Below are positions 9,890 to 17,391 of a stretch of 38,418 bases of DNA, piece after piece. The notes below the pieces were generated by a model. The model did no database searches and was not told the origin of the DNA. It worked only from the letters and a program-made list of their open reading frames with translations. Source of the DNA: Bdellovibrionales bacterium (GTDB lineage: Bacteria > Bdellovibrionota > Bdellovibrionia > Bdellovibrionales > UBA1609); contig JABSOQ010000003.1 in NCBI GenBank assembly GCA_013216195.1, positions 1 through 38,418 on the forward strand, in the 5' to 3' direction. The position numbers were made by a program, and so were the translations under genes. Position 1 is the first letter of the stretch. The number at the start of each line of letters is the position of its first letter.

Positions 9890-9982
9890 TTTCGTTTCGG
9901 CGAAAGAATTTGACAAACGCTTTGGCTGATGGAAAAACACTTGAACTCGAATTGACTACAACGTCCGGGGGGTAAGGGTCTT

Positions 9983-10291
9983 ATGACTCCAGATCTAAAC
10001 AACTCTGATAATCTATTTGTTGCTAACCTTAAAACAGTCAGCTTGGAAAACTTGGTAAAGAGCAAACTAGAAGTTCTTTTTCAACAAACTGAGCAAGCTC
10101 AAGTTGAGCTTAATGGCCTGCATAAAGTTGTTATTGAGCAAGTAGAAAAGCCTTTAATTGAGCTTGCCCTTCAGACTTACAACGGTAACCAAGTGCGCAC
10201 AGCGAAAATGCTTGGCATCAATCGTAATACGCTTAAGAAAAAGATTGATACCTACCGTATTCCCGTTAGAAATAGTACATTCAATAACTAA
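9983..10291 (+). CDS. Fis-type helix-turn-helix DNA-binding protein
   Basis: C-terminal VEKPLIELALQTYNGNQVRTAKMLGINRNTLKKKIDTYRI matches the Fis HTH pattern (QxKAAxxLGINRxTLRKKL). Confidence 0.85.
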   Translation: MTPDLNNSDNLFVANLKTVSLENLVKSKLEVLFQQTEQAQVELNGLHKVVIEQVEKPLIELALQTYNGNQVRTAKMLGINRNTLKKKIDTYRIPVRNSTFNN

Positions 10292-10379
10292 AATCATTGG
10301 CCGCAACAGCGGGTCACCTTGTTATTCTTCTTAGTCGAGGCCCGCACTATCTGGAATCTCTTTCATGATAAAGACAGAA

Positions 10380-10407
10380 GCTCGTGTCTATTTTTTTAGA
10401 CGTGAGC
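10380..10407 (+). other. Hairpin with hexa-U loop in the dnaB leader
   Basis: GCTCGTGTCTA-TTTTTT-TAGACGTGAGC, an 11-bp stem with two G-U wobbles. Confidence 0.5.
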
Positions 10408-10510
10408 ATTGTTGCGTGAATTAGATTTAAAGAATCGTGTAGAATTATTGTGCAGCAATGTTAAAGTACTGTGTCTACTGAAACATTGTCTGTGATAGGC
10501 GGTCGAGGCT

Positions 10511-12001
10511 ATGAGCAACTCAGAAACTCAAATGATGACTAACAAAGTTCCTCCTCAAAACCTTGAGGCAGAACAAGCTGTTCTTGGTGGCCTACTTATG
10601 GAGGGCGACGCTTGGGACGACATCGCTGATCTCGTTAAAGAAGCTGACTTCTATAGCCCTGCCCATAAGATGATCTTCGCCAGCATTGGCGAACTCATCA
10701 AAAACAACAGACAAGCCGACTTGATCACATTGACCGATTGGTTAATGCAAAAGCAGAAGCTAGAGGCTATTGGTGGCGTCGCTTATTTGAATGAAATTTT
10801 AGAGAACACTGTCGGCACAGCTAGCCTTATCGGTTATGCCAATATTGTTCGTGAGAAATCGCTTTTAAGACAAGTGATCCACATGACTCAAAGTACAATG
10901 GAAGAAGCCTTTTCAACCATTGAAGACATTGATTCTTTTTTAGACCGAATTGAAGCCAAATTTTTTCAGGTGGCAGAGCAAAAGAACACGAGTGGTCTAA
11001 TCGATGCCAGTGAGTTGGTAAAAGGCAGTATGATGAAAATCGAAGAGCTCTATGGCCAAAAAGGCCAGATCACTGGTGTGCCTAGTGGTTTTCAAGAGCT
11101 CGATGATATGACGGCCGGTTTTCAACCCGGTGAAATGATCATTCTTGCCGCCCGTCCTTCAATGGGTAAGACAGCTTTTGGGCTAAACTGTGCACTGAAT
11201 GCCGCTTTAAGAGAAAAGAAAAAAGTCGCCTTCTTCTCTGTTGAGATGGGTAAAGAGTCAATTATGACCAGGCTTCTTGCGAGCGCCGCAAAAGTTAGCT
11301 TATCAGACATTCGGGTTGGTCATCTTGATGATAAAGCTTGGCCTCGATTGATCAACACAGCCGCAGCTTTGAGTGAAACCGGCCTATTTATCGACGACAC
11401 CGCAGGTATTAGCCCCTTTGAGATTCGAGCGAAGTGTCGCCGAATGAAAAAGAAGCATGGTATCGACATGATTATGATCGATTACCTTCAGTTGATGTCT
11501 ATGAAAGAAAAGTACGATAGCCGAGAGCGAGAGGTCTCTGAAATTTCAAAGCTTTTGAAATCAATTGCGAAAGAGCTAAAAGTACCGGTGATTGCACTCG
11601 CTCAGCTTAACCGAGGGGTTGAAGGTCGAACAGATAAAAGACCGATGCTCTCTGACCTTCGTGAATCTGGTTCTATTGAGCAAGATGCCGATGTGATCAT
11701 GATGATCTTTCGTGAAGACTACTACGACCGCGACAACCCAGACATCAAGGGCGTGGCTGAAATCATCATTGGTAAACAACGTAACGGACCTACGGGTGCA
11801 GTTAAACTAAAATGGGTGCCGCAATTTGGATTGTTTGAAAACCATGTCGCTGGCCCTCCAGATACACCAATGCCAGATGCACCGCCACCGGGCACAGATT
11901 ACGACTCTAAACCACCTCAAGCTAATCAATCAGGCCCCAACGAAGCACCGCCTCGTGGCCCAAATGGTGAACCGCCAAACTTTGCGCCCGGCGGGCCCTG
12001 A
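10511..12001 (+). CDS. dnaB: Replicative DNA helicase
   Basis: PPQNLEAEQAVLGGLLM, ARPSMGKTAFGLNCA, FFSVEMGKESIMTRLL, MIMIDYLQLM, LAQLNRGVEGRTDKRPMLSDLRESGSIEQDADVIMMIFRE; Pro-rich C-terminal tail. Confidence 0.97.
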   Translation: MSNSETQMMTNKVPPQNLEAEQAVLGGLLMEGDAWDDIADLVKEADFYSPAHKMIFASIGELIKNNRQADLITLTDWLMQKQKLEAIGGVAYLNEILENTVGTASLIGYANIVREKSLLRQVIHMTQSTMEEAFSTIEDIDSFLDRIEAKFFQVAEQKNTSGLIDASELVKGSMMKIEELYGQKGQITGVPSGFQELDDMTAGFQPGEMIILAARPSMGKTAFGLNCALNAALREKKKVAFFSVEMGKESIMTRLLASAAKVSLSDIRVGHLDDKAWPRLINTAAALSETGLFIDDTAGISPFEIRAKCRRMKKKHGIDMIMIDYLQLMSMKEKYDSREREVSEISKLLKSIAKELKVPVIALAQLNRGVEGRTDKRPMLSDLRESGSIEQDADVIMMIFREDYYDRDNPDIKGVAEIIIGKQRNGPTGAVKLKWVPQFGLFENHVAGPPDTPMPDAPPPGTDYDSKPPQANQSGPNEAPPRGPNGEPPNFAPGGP

Positions 12002-12106
12002 TAGTGCTCATTTTGATTAATCGAGAGCCTTTAGGGCTCATGAGACCATCGTATAGATCGCATGACAGAGTTTTTGCTTTTAGATTTAAAAGCTAACGTC
12101 TGAAGG

Positions 12107-12673
12107 TTACTTGCAGTTTGCAACGTACAAGGGTGCGATAAAGTTTTTGCCCTCATTCATTCGAAGAATTTTTCTCTGAGCGGTTGTTCGACCACTAAGG
12201 TTTTCTTCACTACGAAAGCCAGCACAGACAACAATTGTGCTATCCGTCCAGACACAGCTGGCATCAACAAAACATGCATTTGAAGTTTCGGAGCAAGCTG
12301 CCCCACAGGCGTTGCCCGAGTTGGTATTGGTTGCGTTTGTCCCTGCTGCTGCACCTGGGCCACGGTAATTTGGCGGTGCTGGGTTACTTGCCCCGCCAGC
12401 GTTTGCCCAAAAGCCAATTCTGAAATTCAAATCACCATTCGCTTGATAAGCCAGATTTCGCCAGTCGCCGAAGTATTGATAGTAGCGAGCTCGAAAGGTC
12501 TGCGCCCTCGACCAGATCATCGACATTTCGACTTTGGCTTCCCCCTGTATGGCTCGTGCTCGGTACTGATTGTACTGACCGTAACCAACCACTGTGAGTA
12601 CGCTCACGATGCCAACTGCTATTAAAAGTTCAGTGAGCGAGAAGCCTTTTTGATTTCTTGAACAAGTACCCAT
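12107..12673 (-). CDS. Type IV pilin-like (prepilin N-terminal motif) protein, Cys-rich
   Basis: MGTCSRNQKG^FSLTELLIAVGIVSVLTVVGYGQYNQYRARAIQGEAKVEMSMIWS: class III prepilin motif with Glu5. Confidence 0.87.
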   Translation of the reverse strand: MGTCSRNQKGFSLTELLIAVGIVSVLTVVGYGQYNQYRARAIQGEAKVEMSMIWSRAQTFRARYYQYFGDWRNLAYQANGDLNFRIGFWANAGGASNPAPPNYRGPGAAAGTNATNTNSGNACGAACSETSNACFVDASCVWTDSTIVVCAGFRSEENLSGRTTAQRKILRMNEGKNFIAPLYVANCK

Positions 12674-12773
12674 ACTTATATGTTAAGCGCTGATCGTTTT
12701 AAGAACAAACGATCACAGAAAAGTAGGGCTATGAGCCCATCCTTTGGCCTAGTATGAGACGATTTAGGTGAAA

Positions 12774-12977
12774 CTAGTAATCGGTGTTCAAGTCGCTTTT
12801 CGCAGCAACGAAAACATCTTGAAGGTATTCGGCAAGAACCTCTCTCAACTGGTCTAAAGTCAGATGGCTCTCGGCAATACTGTTCTGCTCTAATAAGCCT
12901 TTTAGTTCTGCTGTTATCAGCTCTGATGGAATATCAGCTGACTGGGTTACGGCTTTTATTAAGTCTTTTCCCTTCAT
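12774..12977 (-). CDS. Small hypothetical protein within the pilin cluster
   Basis: 67 aa ORF MKGKDLIKAVTQSADIPSELITAELKGLLEQ...; AGGGAAAG-type SD upstream (cccttccttt on the plus strand). Confidence 0.6.
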   Translation of the reverse strand: MKGKDLIKAVTQSADIPSELITAELKGLLEQNSIAESHLTLDQLREVLAEYLQDVFVAAKSDLNTDY

Positions 12978-13187
12978 GAGATCTTTCCCTTCCTTGGGCT
13001 AACAAGCTCTAATGAGTATTGCTGGGGCACTTCCTGTCCCCTATCTTGCTGACACTCTCATTCAATCAGGTGGTTAAGAATTTCTCTACAGACTCACAGA
13101 GGTTTCTGGACCTAAATCTGAACAGAAAATGGCCTTACAACTCAATTCATTGAGCTGTAGAGAGAGACCGTCAGTTTGAAAAGCAAT

Positions 13188-14045
13188 CTAAGGTGTTGAA
13201 ACCACTGGCCGGGTCACTGCAACAGTCTGCCAGTACCAATCAGCTTCGACGGCTTGATCACAAGCTCCCCAACCCATCAGGTTTTTTGGGCAAACCGCAA
13301 GCCTAATACAAGCAGGCCTTGGTTGGCCGGCAATTGGAGCACCAGCTTCAGAGCAAATCATGCAAACATTAGTCGGAGATGCGGCTGTTGAGCACTCTTC
13401 TGCTGCGGCGAGATCAAAACCATACACGGGTGCAGTAAGGCCAGCAAAAACAGCCCGATCTATCATGTAATCTTGGTAGCGAACAGCATGTGCAACTGGC
13501 GCCTGATTGAGAACAACTTGAGCTACCTCAATCGATTTTTTACCGAAGCTATGATTGAAGTTTCGAATTCGGTTTGTCATTTCTGCTACGAAAGTGAGAT
13601 TTTTTTGTTTCTGTTTAAACTCAACGAACCTAACTGTGCGACTGCCGGCACCGGCTGTCCAATCGGCATCGAAACAAATTTCGCTACCACCAATAGTACC
13701 GTTCGGATCAAGGGGGTGTGAGACACAGAAACCACCTGGGGGAAAACAAAAATCACCAACTTCAACAGTAGCTCCACCATCGGCTAAGGCACAATCTGGA
13801 TTACCCTCAACGAAAGTTTCTTGGTGATGCCGCTCTCTAGCCATTTGAGCTGTCTCACCGATTTGCCTCATCAGCTCAAAGCCCATAAGCTGCCGAACCT
13901 GCCTCTTTGATTCGGTCATCATCATTACATAGCTGGTAGCCGTGAACGCCGTATAAGACAAAACAGCTGTTGTTACGGCGATTACCATCGCAATTGTGGC
14001 GATACCGTCTTGATTTGCTAAAGGATTAAAGCCTTGTTTTTTCAT
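13188..14045 (-). CDS. PilX-like minor pilin / secreted membrane-anchored protein, 10 Cys
   Basis: MKKQGFNPLANQDGIATIAMVIAVTTAVLSYTAFTATSYVMMMTESKRQVRQ: N-terminal TM following DG, position in the minor-pilin operon. Start at 14045 is preceded by GGAGACC. Confidence 0.65.
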   Translation of the reverse strand: MKKQGFNPLANQDGIATIAMVIAVTTAVLSYTAFTATSYVMMMTESKRQVRQLMGFELMRQIGETAQMARERHHQETFVEGNPDCALADGGATVEVGDFCFPPGGFCVSHPLDPNGTIGGSEICFDADWTAGAGSRTVRFVEFKQKQKNLTFVAEMTNRIRNFNHSFGKKSIEVAQVVLNQAPVAHAVRYQDYMIDRAVFAGLTAPVYGFDLAAAEECSTAASPTNVCMICSEAGAPIAGQPRPACIRLAVCPKNLMGWGACDQAVEADWYWQTVAVTRPVVSTP

Positions 14046-14061
14046 AGCCACATGGTCTCCA

Positions 14062-15075
14062 TTAGTTTTCCCACACATCAGGAAAGATCGGTCTAAAAAA
14101 GTGCAAATTGCCCATTGGTCTCTCCATAGCCCAGTTCACTGCCGCGTTGTTAGCCGGGTTACGGCCGACACCAGTCATAGGCATGCCGAGGTTGTTGTTG
14201 GCGAAAGACACTTTCACTTCTCTTTGCATATCAATATAAGCCGCACCGGCGTCGCAACCAGCAGTTCCGTTCAGAATATCTTGGTCCGGGCAGTACGACA
14301 CATCTGCATTGTTCTGTAACTGAATGCGCATGGTAAAGTTGATTGTATAGCCCTTTAACATAGTGAATGGACCACCCGGCAAACTTCCCGGCGCACTAAC
14401 ATCTGGATTCGTGCCGACGTTGTCTACTAGACCGGTCGCTCTCTCTGCAATCTGCTTCTGAACCGAAATTTCTGTGATACCAAGAAACCAAAGGTCACCC
14501 AGATCTGGGCTAGTACGCCGACTTGGAGGCCCTGCCACAGCACCGCCATCGTCGATGAAGATCATACCTGCTTTACCAGGCAGTGCACCTGCTCGTGGTA
14601 TAGGTGGCAGGTAGTAAATCCCTGTGCCCAAAACTCTTGAAAAGGTCGTATTGGCGGCTTGAGTACGGCGACTATTGCCCCATTCTCTTAAAAATGAGCC
14701 AATCGTAATAAAATCACTCCCTGCACGAGCAGCAGTCATCAATGCAATGGTATTCAAGTTTTGAGCTGTTCCGTTAGCAGGGCCCAAGAACCGACCCATC
14801 TCATCTGTGCGCACATCACCACCCTGAGCAATCGGAGTGGCTTCAACTTGAAGAGCCTGAGACATATACTTTCTAAGAAGCGTTTCGAGCCTCATCACAT
14901 CTCGTTGTGCTTGAATCTCAGCCTGCAGCCTTCTGAATTCGTTGCCACCCCATACGGCTAGCGTTGCAACCGAAGACATAATCACAGAGGTGATGAACAT
15001 CATCACTAGCAGCTCACTCAAACTGAAACCCAAATTTTCAGACAATAGCTTAAAACGGGTACGAACAGGCTTCAC
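14062..15075 (-). CDS. PilW-like minor pilin
   Basis: GTG start at 15075 preceded by AGGGAGTG; VKPVRTRFKLLSENLG^FSLSELLVMMFITSVIMSSVATLAVWGGNEFRRLQ prepilin motif. The track start at 15204 adds an implausible leader. Confidence 0.82.
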   Translation of the reverse strand: MKPVRTRFKLLSENLGFSLSELLVMMFITSVIMSSVATLAVWGGNEFRRLQAEIQAQRDVMRLETLLRKYMSQALQVEATPIAQGGDVRTDEMGRFLGPANGTAQNLNTIALMTAARAGSDFITIGSFLREWGNSRRTQAANTTFSRVLGTGIYYLPPIPRAGALPGKAGMIFIDDGGAVAGPPSRRTSPDLGDLWFLGITEISVQKQIAERATGLVDNVGTNPDVSAPGSLPGGPFTMLKGYTINFTMRIQLQNNADVSYCPDQDILNGTAGCDAGAAYIDMQREVKVSFANNNLGMPMTGVGRNPANNAAVNWAMERPMGNLHFFRPIFPDVWEN

Positions 15076-15221
15076 AAAACACTCCCTACAGTTACATAGA
15101 GAATATCGGCAAGAATTGTCCAAATTTTGAGGAAATTTCGACACTTGGCCTGCTTTAGACCAAGTTTTTAAAAGCGAAAACCTGAATGAAACTGATACCA
15201 TCAACTGTTTCAGCAGTTTCT

Positions 15222-15252
15222 CAAAAAGAAACGCCGGGCTCTCACCTGGCGC
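15222..15252 (-). terminator. Rho-independent terminator of the rpsF-rplI operon
   Basis: Minus strand CGCCAGG-TGAGAG-CCCGGCG followed by TTTCTTTTTG; one mismatch in the stem. Confidence 0.6.
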
Positions 15253-15331
15253 ACTATCTCGATGCTCAAGTCTGTTCTAACTTGAGACACTCAAACAAAC
15301 TTATACCCGCTTGTTTCATCGAACCACAGTC

Positions 15332-15790
15332 TTAGTTCTCTACGATCGACTTTCTTTCAACCACTAAAGTGATCTCAGTTTGCAAGCCTTCACCGAGATT
15401 TACCATGGCCTTGTGCTGACCCAAAACTCGAATTGAGTCATCTAGCTCGATGTCTCTCTTGTCAACTTCGTAGCCCTGAACTTCAAGAGCATCAGACACA
15501 TCATGGTTTGTAATTGAACCGAAAATCTTATCAGTTTCGCCGGCTTCGACCTGAAAAGTAAGAGTCACACCTGACAGTTTTTCGATAAGCTCTTTTCGCT
15601 TAGTAACTGCTTTCTTTTTGCGAATCTCTGCAACCTGCTGGAGGTGCTTCCACTCAGCGACTTTTTTCTCTGTAGCCTCTGCAGCCAGTCTACGCGGGAA
15701 CAAAAAGTTTCTGGCGTACCCGTTACTCACAGAGACAAGATCCCCAACTTTACCCAAGTTTTTTACGTCTTCTTGTAAGATTACTTTCAT
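15332..15790 (-). CDS. rplI: 50S ribosomal protein L9
   Basis: [55 protein letters not shown]. Confidence 0.97.
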   Translation of the reverse strand: MKVILQEDVKNLGKVGDLVSVSNGYARNFLFPRRLAAEATEKKVAEWKHLQQVAEIRKKKAVTKRKELIEKLSGVTLTFQVEAGETDKIFGSITNHDVSDALEVQGYEVDKRDIELDDSIRVLGQHKAMVNLGEGLQTEITLVVERKSIVEN

Positions 15791-15828
15791 TTTATACCTT
15801 CCTGTAAACTCTAAAAATAACTATCTAT

Positions 15829-16698
15829 CTAACTTCTTTGCTCGATTGGGTTTTGCTTTTTACCCTCACGAAACTCGAGCCACATGTCAGCAACGCCAAC
15901 CATAGCTACAAGTACAACTAATTGAGAGGCAAGAATGGCAAAAGCCAGCGCTCTCCAAATCAAACCTAATTTTATGCGATTAAAAAAGTGAGCTGTTACA
16001 GCCAACCCCTGGAAGAAGTATATGCCAATCGTGATCATCAACACATTTGAACCGATGTAAGTAATCGGCTTCAGGTCATGCTGATAAAAAGCAGCCAACA
16101 TACTGCCAAGAAGCACCCATATCAGTTCATCTGGCACCTTAAAGAGGTTTAAAGCCTTACTGTGAAAACGATCAACTTCTAGCCACCGGCTGAAGAGGCG
16201 TTCTCCCAATAGAGAGAAATAGATCGCAACCATCAACATGAGCACGAAGGCCCCGGGCAGCTGCAAAAGTAAACCCTCATGAGTGATCTCTAGATCAGGC
16301 TTGAACTGAAGAACTTGATCATAAAGAGGCTGTGTAACTGCAAGTATTTGACTTAGCCAAGTACCAGGGTTGCTACCTATCCAAAAGGCGAAGCTAGAAG
16401 CCGCCACTATCGAGATAAGCCCAAGCGCTCCTAGCCCAGCTACAGGGATAGAAAAGCCCATGTCTTCAAGTTCTGCAAATAGCCCAACCGACGCGAATAT
16501 CGCAAGGTATGAGCCTGCAAGCACAGGAGCCCCAACAAGAAAAAGCATTGCAACCATAACAACATTAATGCCCCAATAGCCCGCCGGCCCCATCGCTTTT
16601 CGCAATGATCGCAGTGGTGCTCCGCCCGCAAAAGCGAGTGTGGCCGTCATTAGTGTTGAGAGGGTCACAACAAACCCTATGCGGGCATACTTTTTCAA
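15829..16698 (-). CDS. DUF2232 (YybS-like) multi-pass membrane protein
   Basis: Hydrophobic multi-TM ORF between rpsF and rplI, the usual place for DUF2232 proteins. Confidence 0.65.
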   Translation of the reverse strand: MKKYARIGFVVTLSTLMTATLAFAGGAPLRSLRKAMGPAGYWGINVVMVAMLFLVGAPVLAGSYLAIFASVGLFAELEDMGFSIPVAGLGALGLISIVAASSFAFWIGSNPGTWLSQILAVTQPLYDQVLQFKPDLEITHEGLLLQLPGAFVLMLMVAIYFSLLGERLFSRWLEVDRFHSKALNLFKVPDELIWVLLGSMLAAFYQHDLKPITYIGSNVLMITIGIYFFQGLAVTAHFFNRIKLGLIWRALAFAILASQLVVLVAMVGVADMWLEFREGKKQNPIEQRS

Positions 16699-16738
16699 AC
16701 TTGAACTCCTAACCGAGACCTACGATCACAATCGTAGT

Positions 16739-17182
16739 CTAGTTTCTTCTCTCTTTGCGGTTAGCCATAGCCGCTTTGCGAGCCTTGAACTTTTCTTCTC
16801 TCTCTTTTTCTCTCTTGTTAGTTTCTTCAAGAGCAGATTTAAATGTCTCCATGTATTTAGAAAGAGTTGTTCTTTCATCAAGTCTTGTATGACTGAAACG
16901 GAGAACGTCATCAGAGATTCTCATTGTTCTTTCGAGTTCTTTAATAGCATCTGGTTCTGCTTCGAAAGTTCCGTGGAAATAAACACCACGAGTGAACTTG
17001 CCAATTGGGTTCGCAAGCTTTCTCTTACCCCAAGAGTCTAGAGAGAAAAACTCTCCACCAAAGTCTTTTAGAATGCTTTTGTTTTTTTGAAAGAGAGCCT
17101 TTTGGCTATCTTCAGCAAGGTCTGGGTTTAGAATTACGATGGTTTCGTAATTGCGCTTAATAGCAGAGCTTTGTGTCTCCAT
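16739..17182 (-). CDS. rpsF: 30S ribosomal protein S6
   Basis: RNYETIVILNPDLAEDS, SWGKRKLANPIGKFTRGVYFHGTFEAEPDAIKELERTMRISDDVLRFSHTRLDE. Confidence 0.95.
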   Translation of the reverse strand: METQSSAIKRNYETIVILNPDLAEDSQKALFQKNKSILKDFGGEFFSLDSWGKRKLANPIGKFTRGVYFHGTFEAEPDAIKELERTMRISDDVLRFSHTRLDERTTLSKYMETFKSALEETNKREKEREEKFKARKAAMANRKERRN

Positions 17183-17205
17183 GCTAGACGATCCTTCCGG
17201 TTGAA

Positions 17206-17244
17206 ACCCCTAGATTGGTCTAGGAGTAAGGATTAAATTCCTTA
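17206..17244 (-). promoter_or_regulatory. Two adjacent hairpins in the rpsF leader
   Basis: ACTCCTAGA-CCAA-TCTAGGGGT and TAAGGA-ATTTAA-TCCTTA on the minus strand, directly upstream of rpsF. Confidence 0.4.
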
Positions 17245-17391
17245 AGTTTTGGAGGGGTTATATCAGCCTCAATGCACTGGGACAAGGTCTAAGACTTCCA
17301 AAATGCATTCTAATCTCCTTAAATTCTTAGATATACTAGTGTTTTAAAGATCTAAGCCTATCCAAAGGCCAATGATTTCGAGGATATGGGG

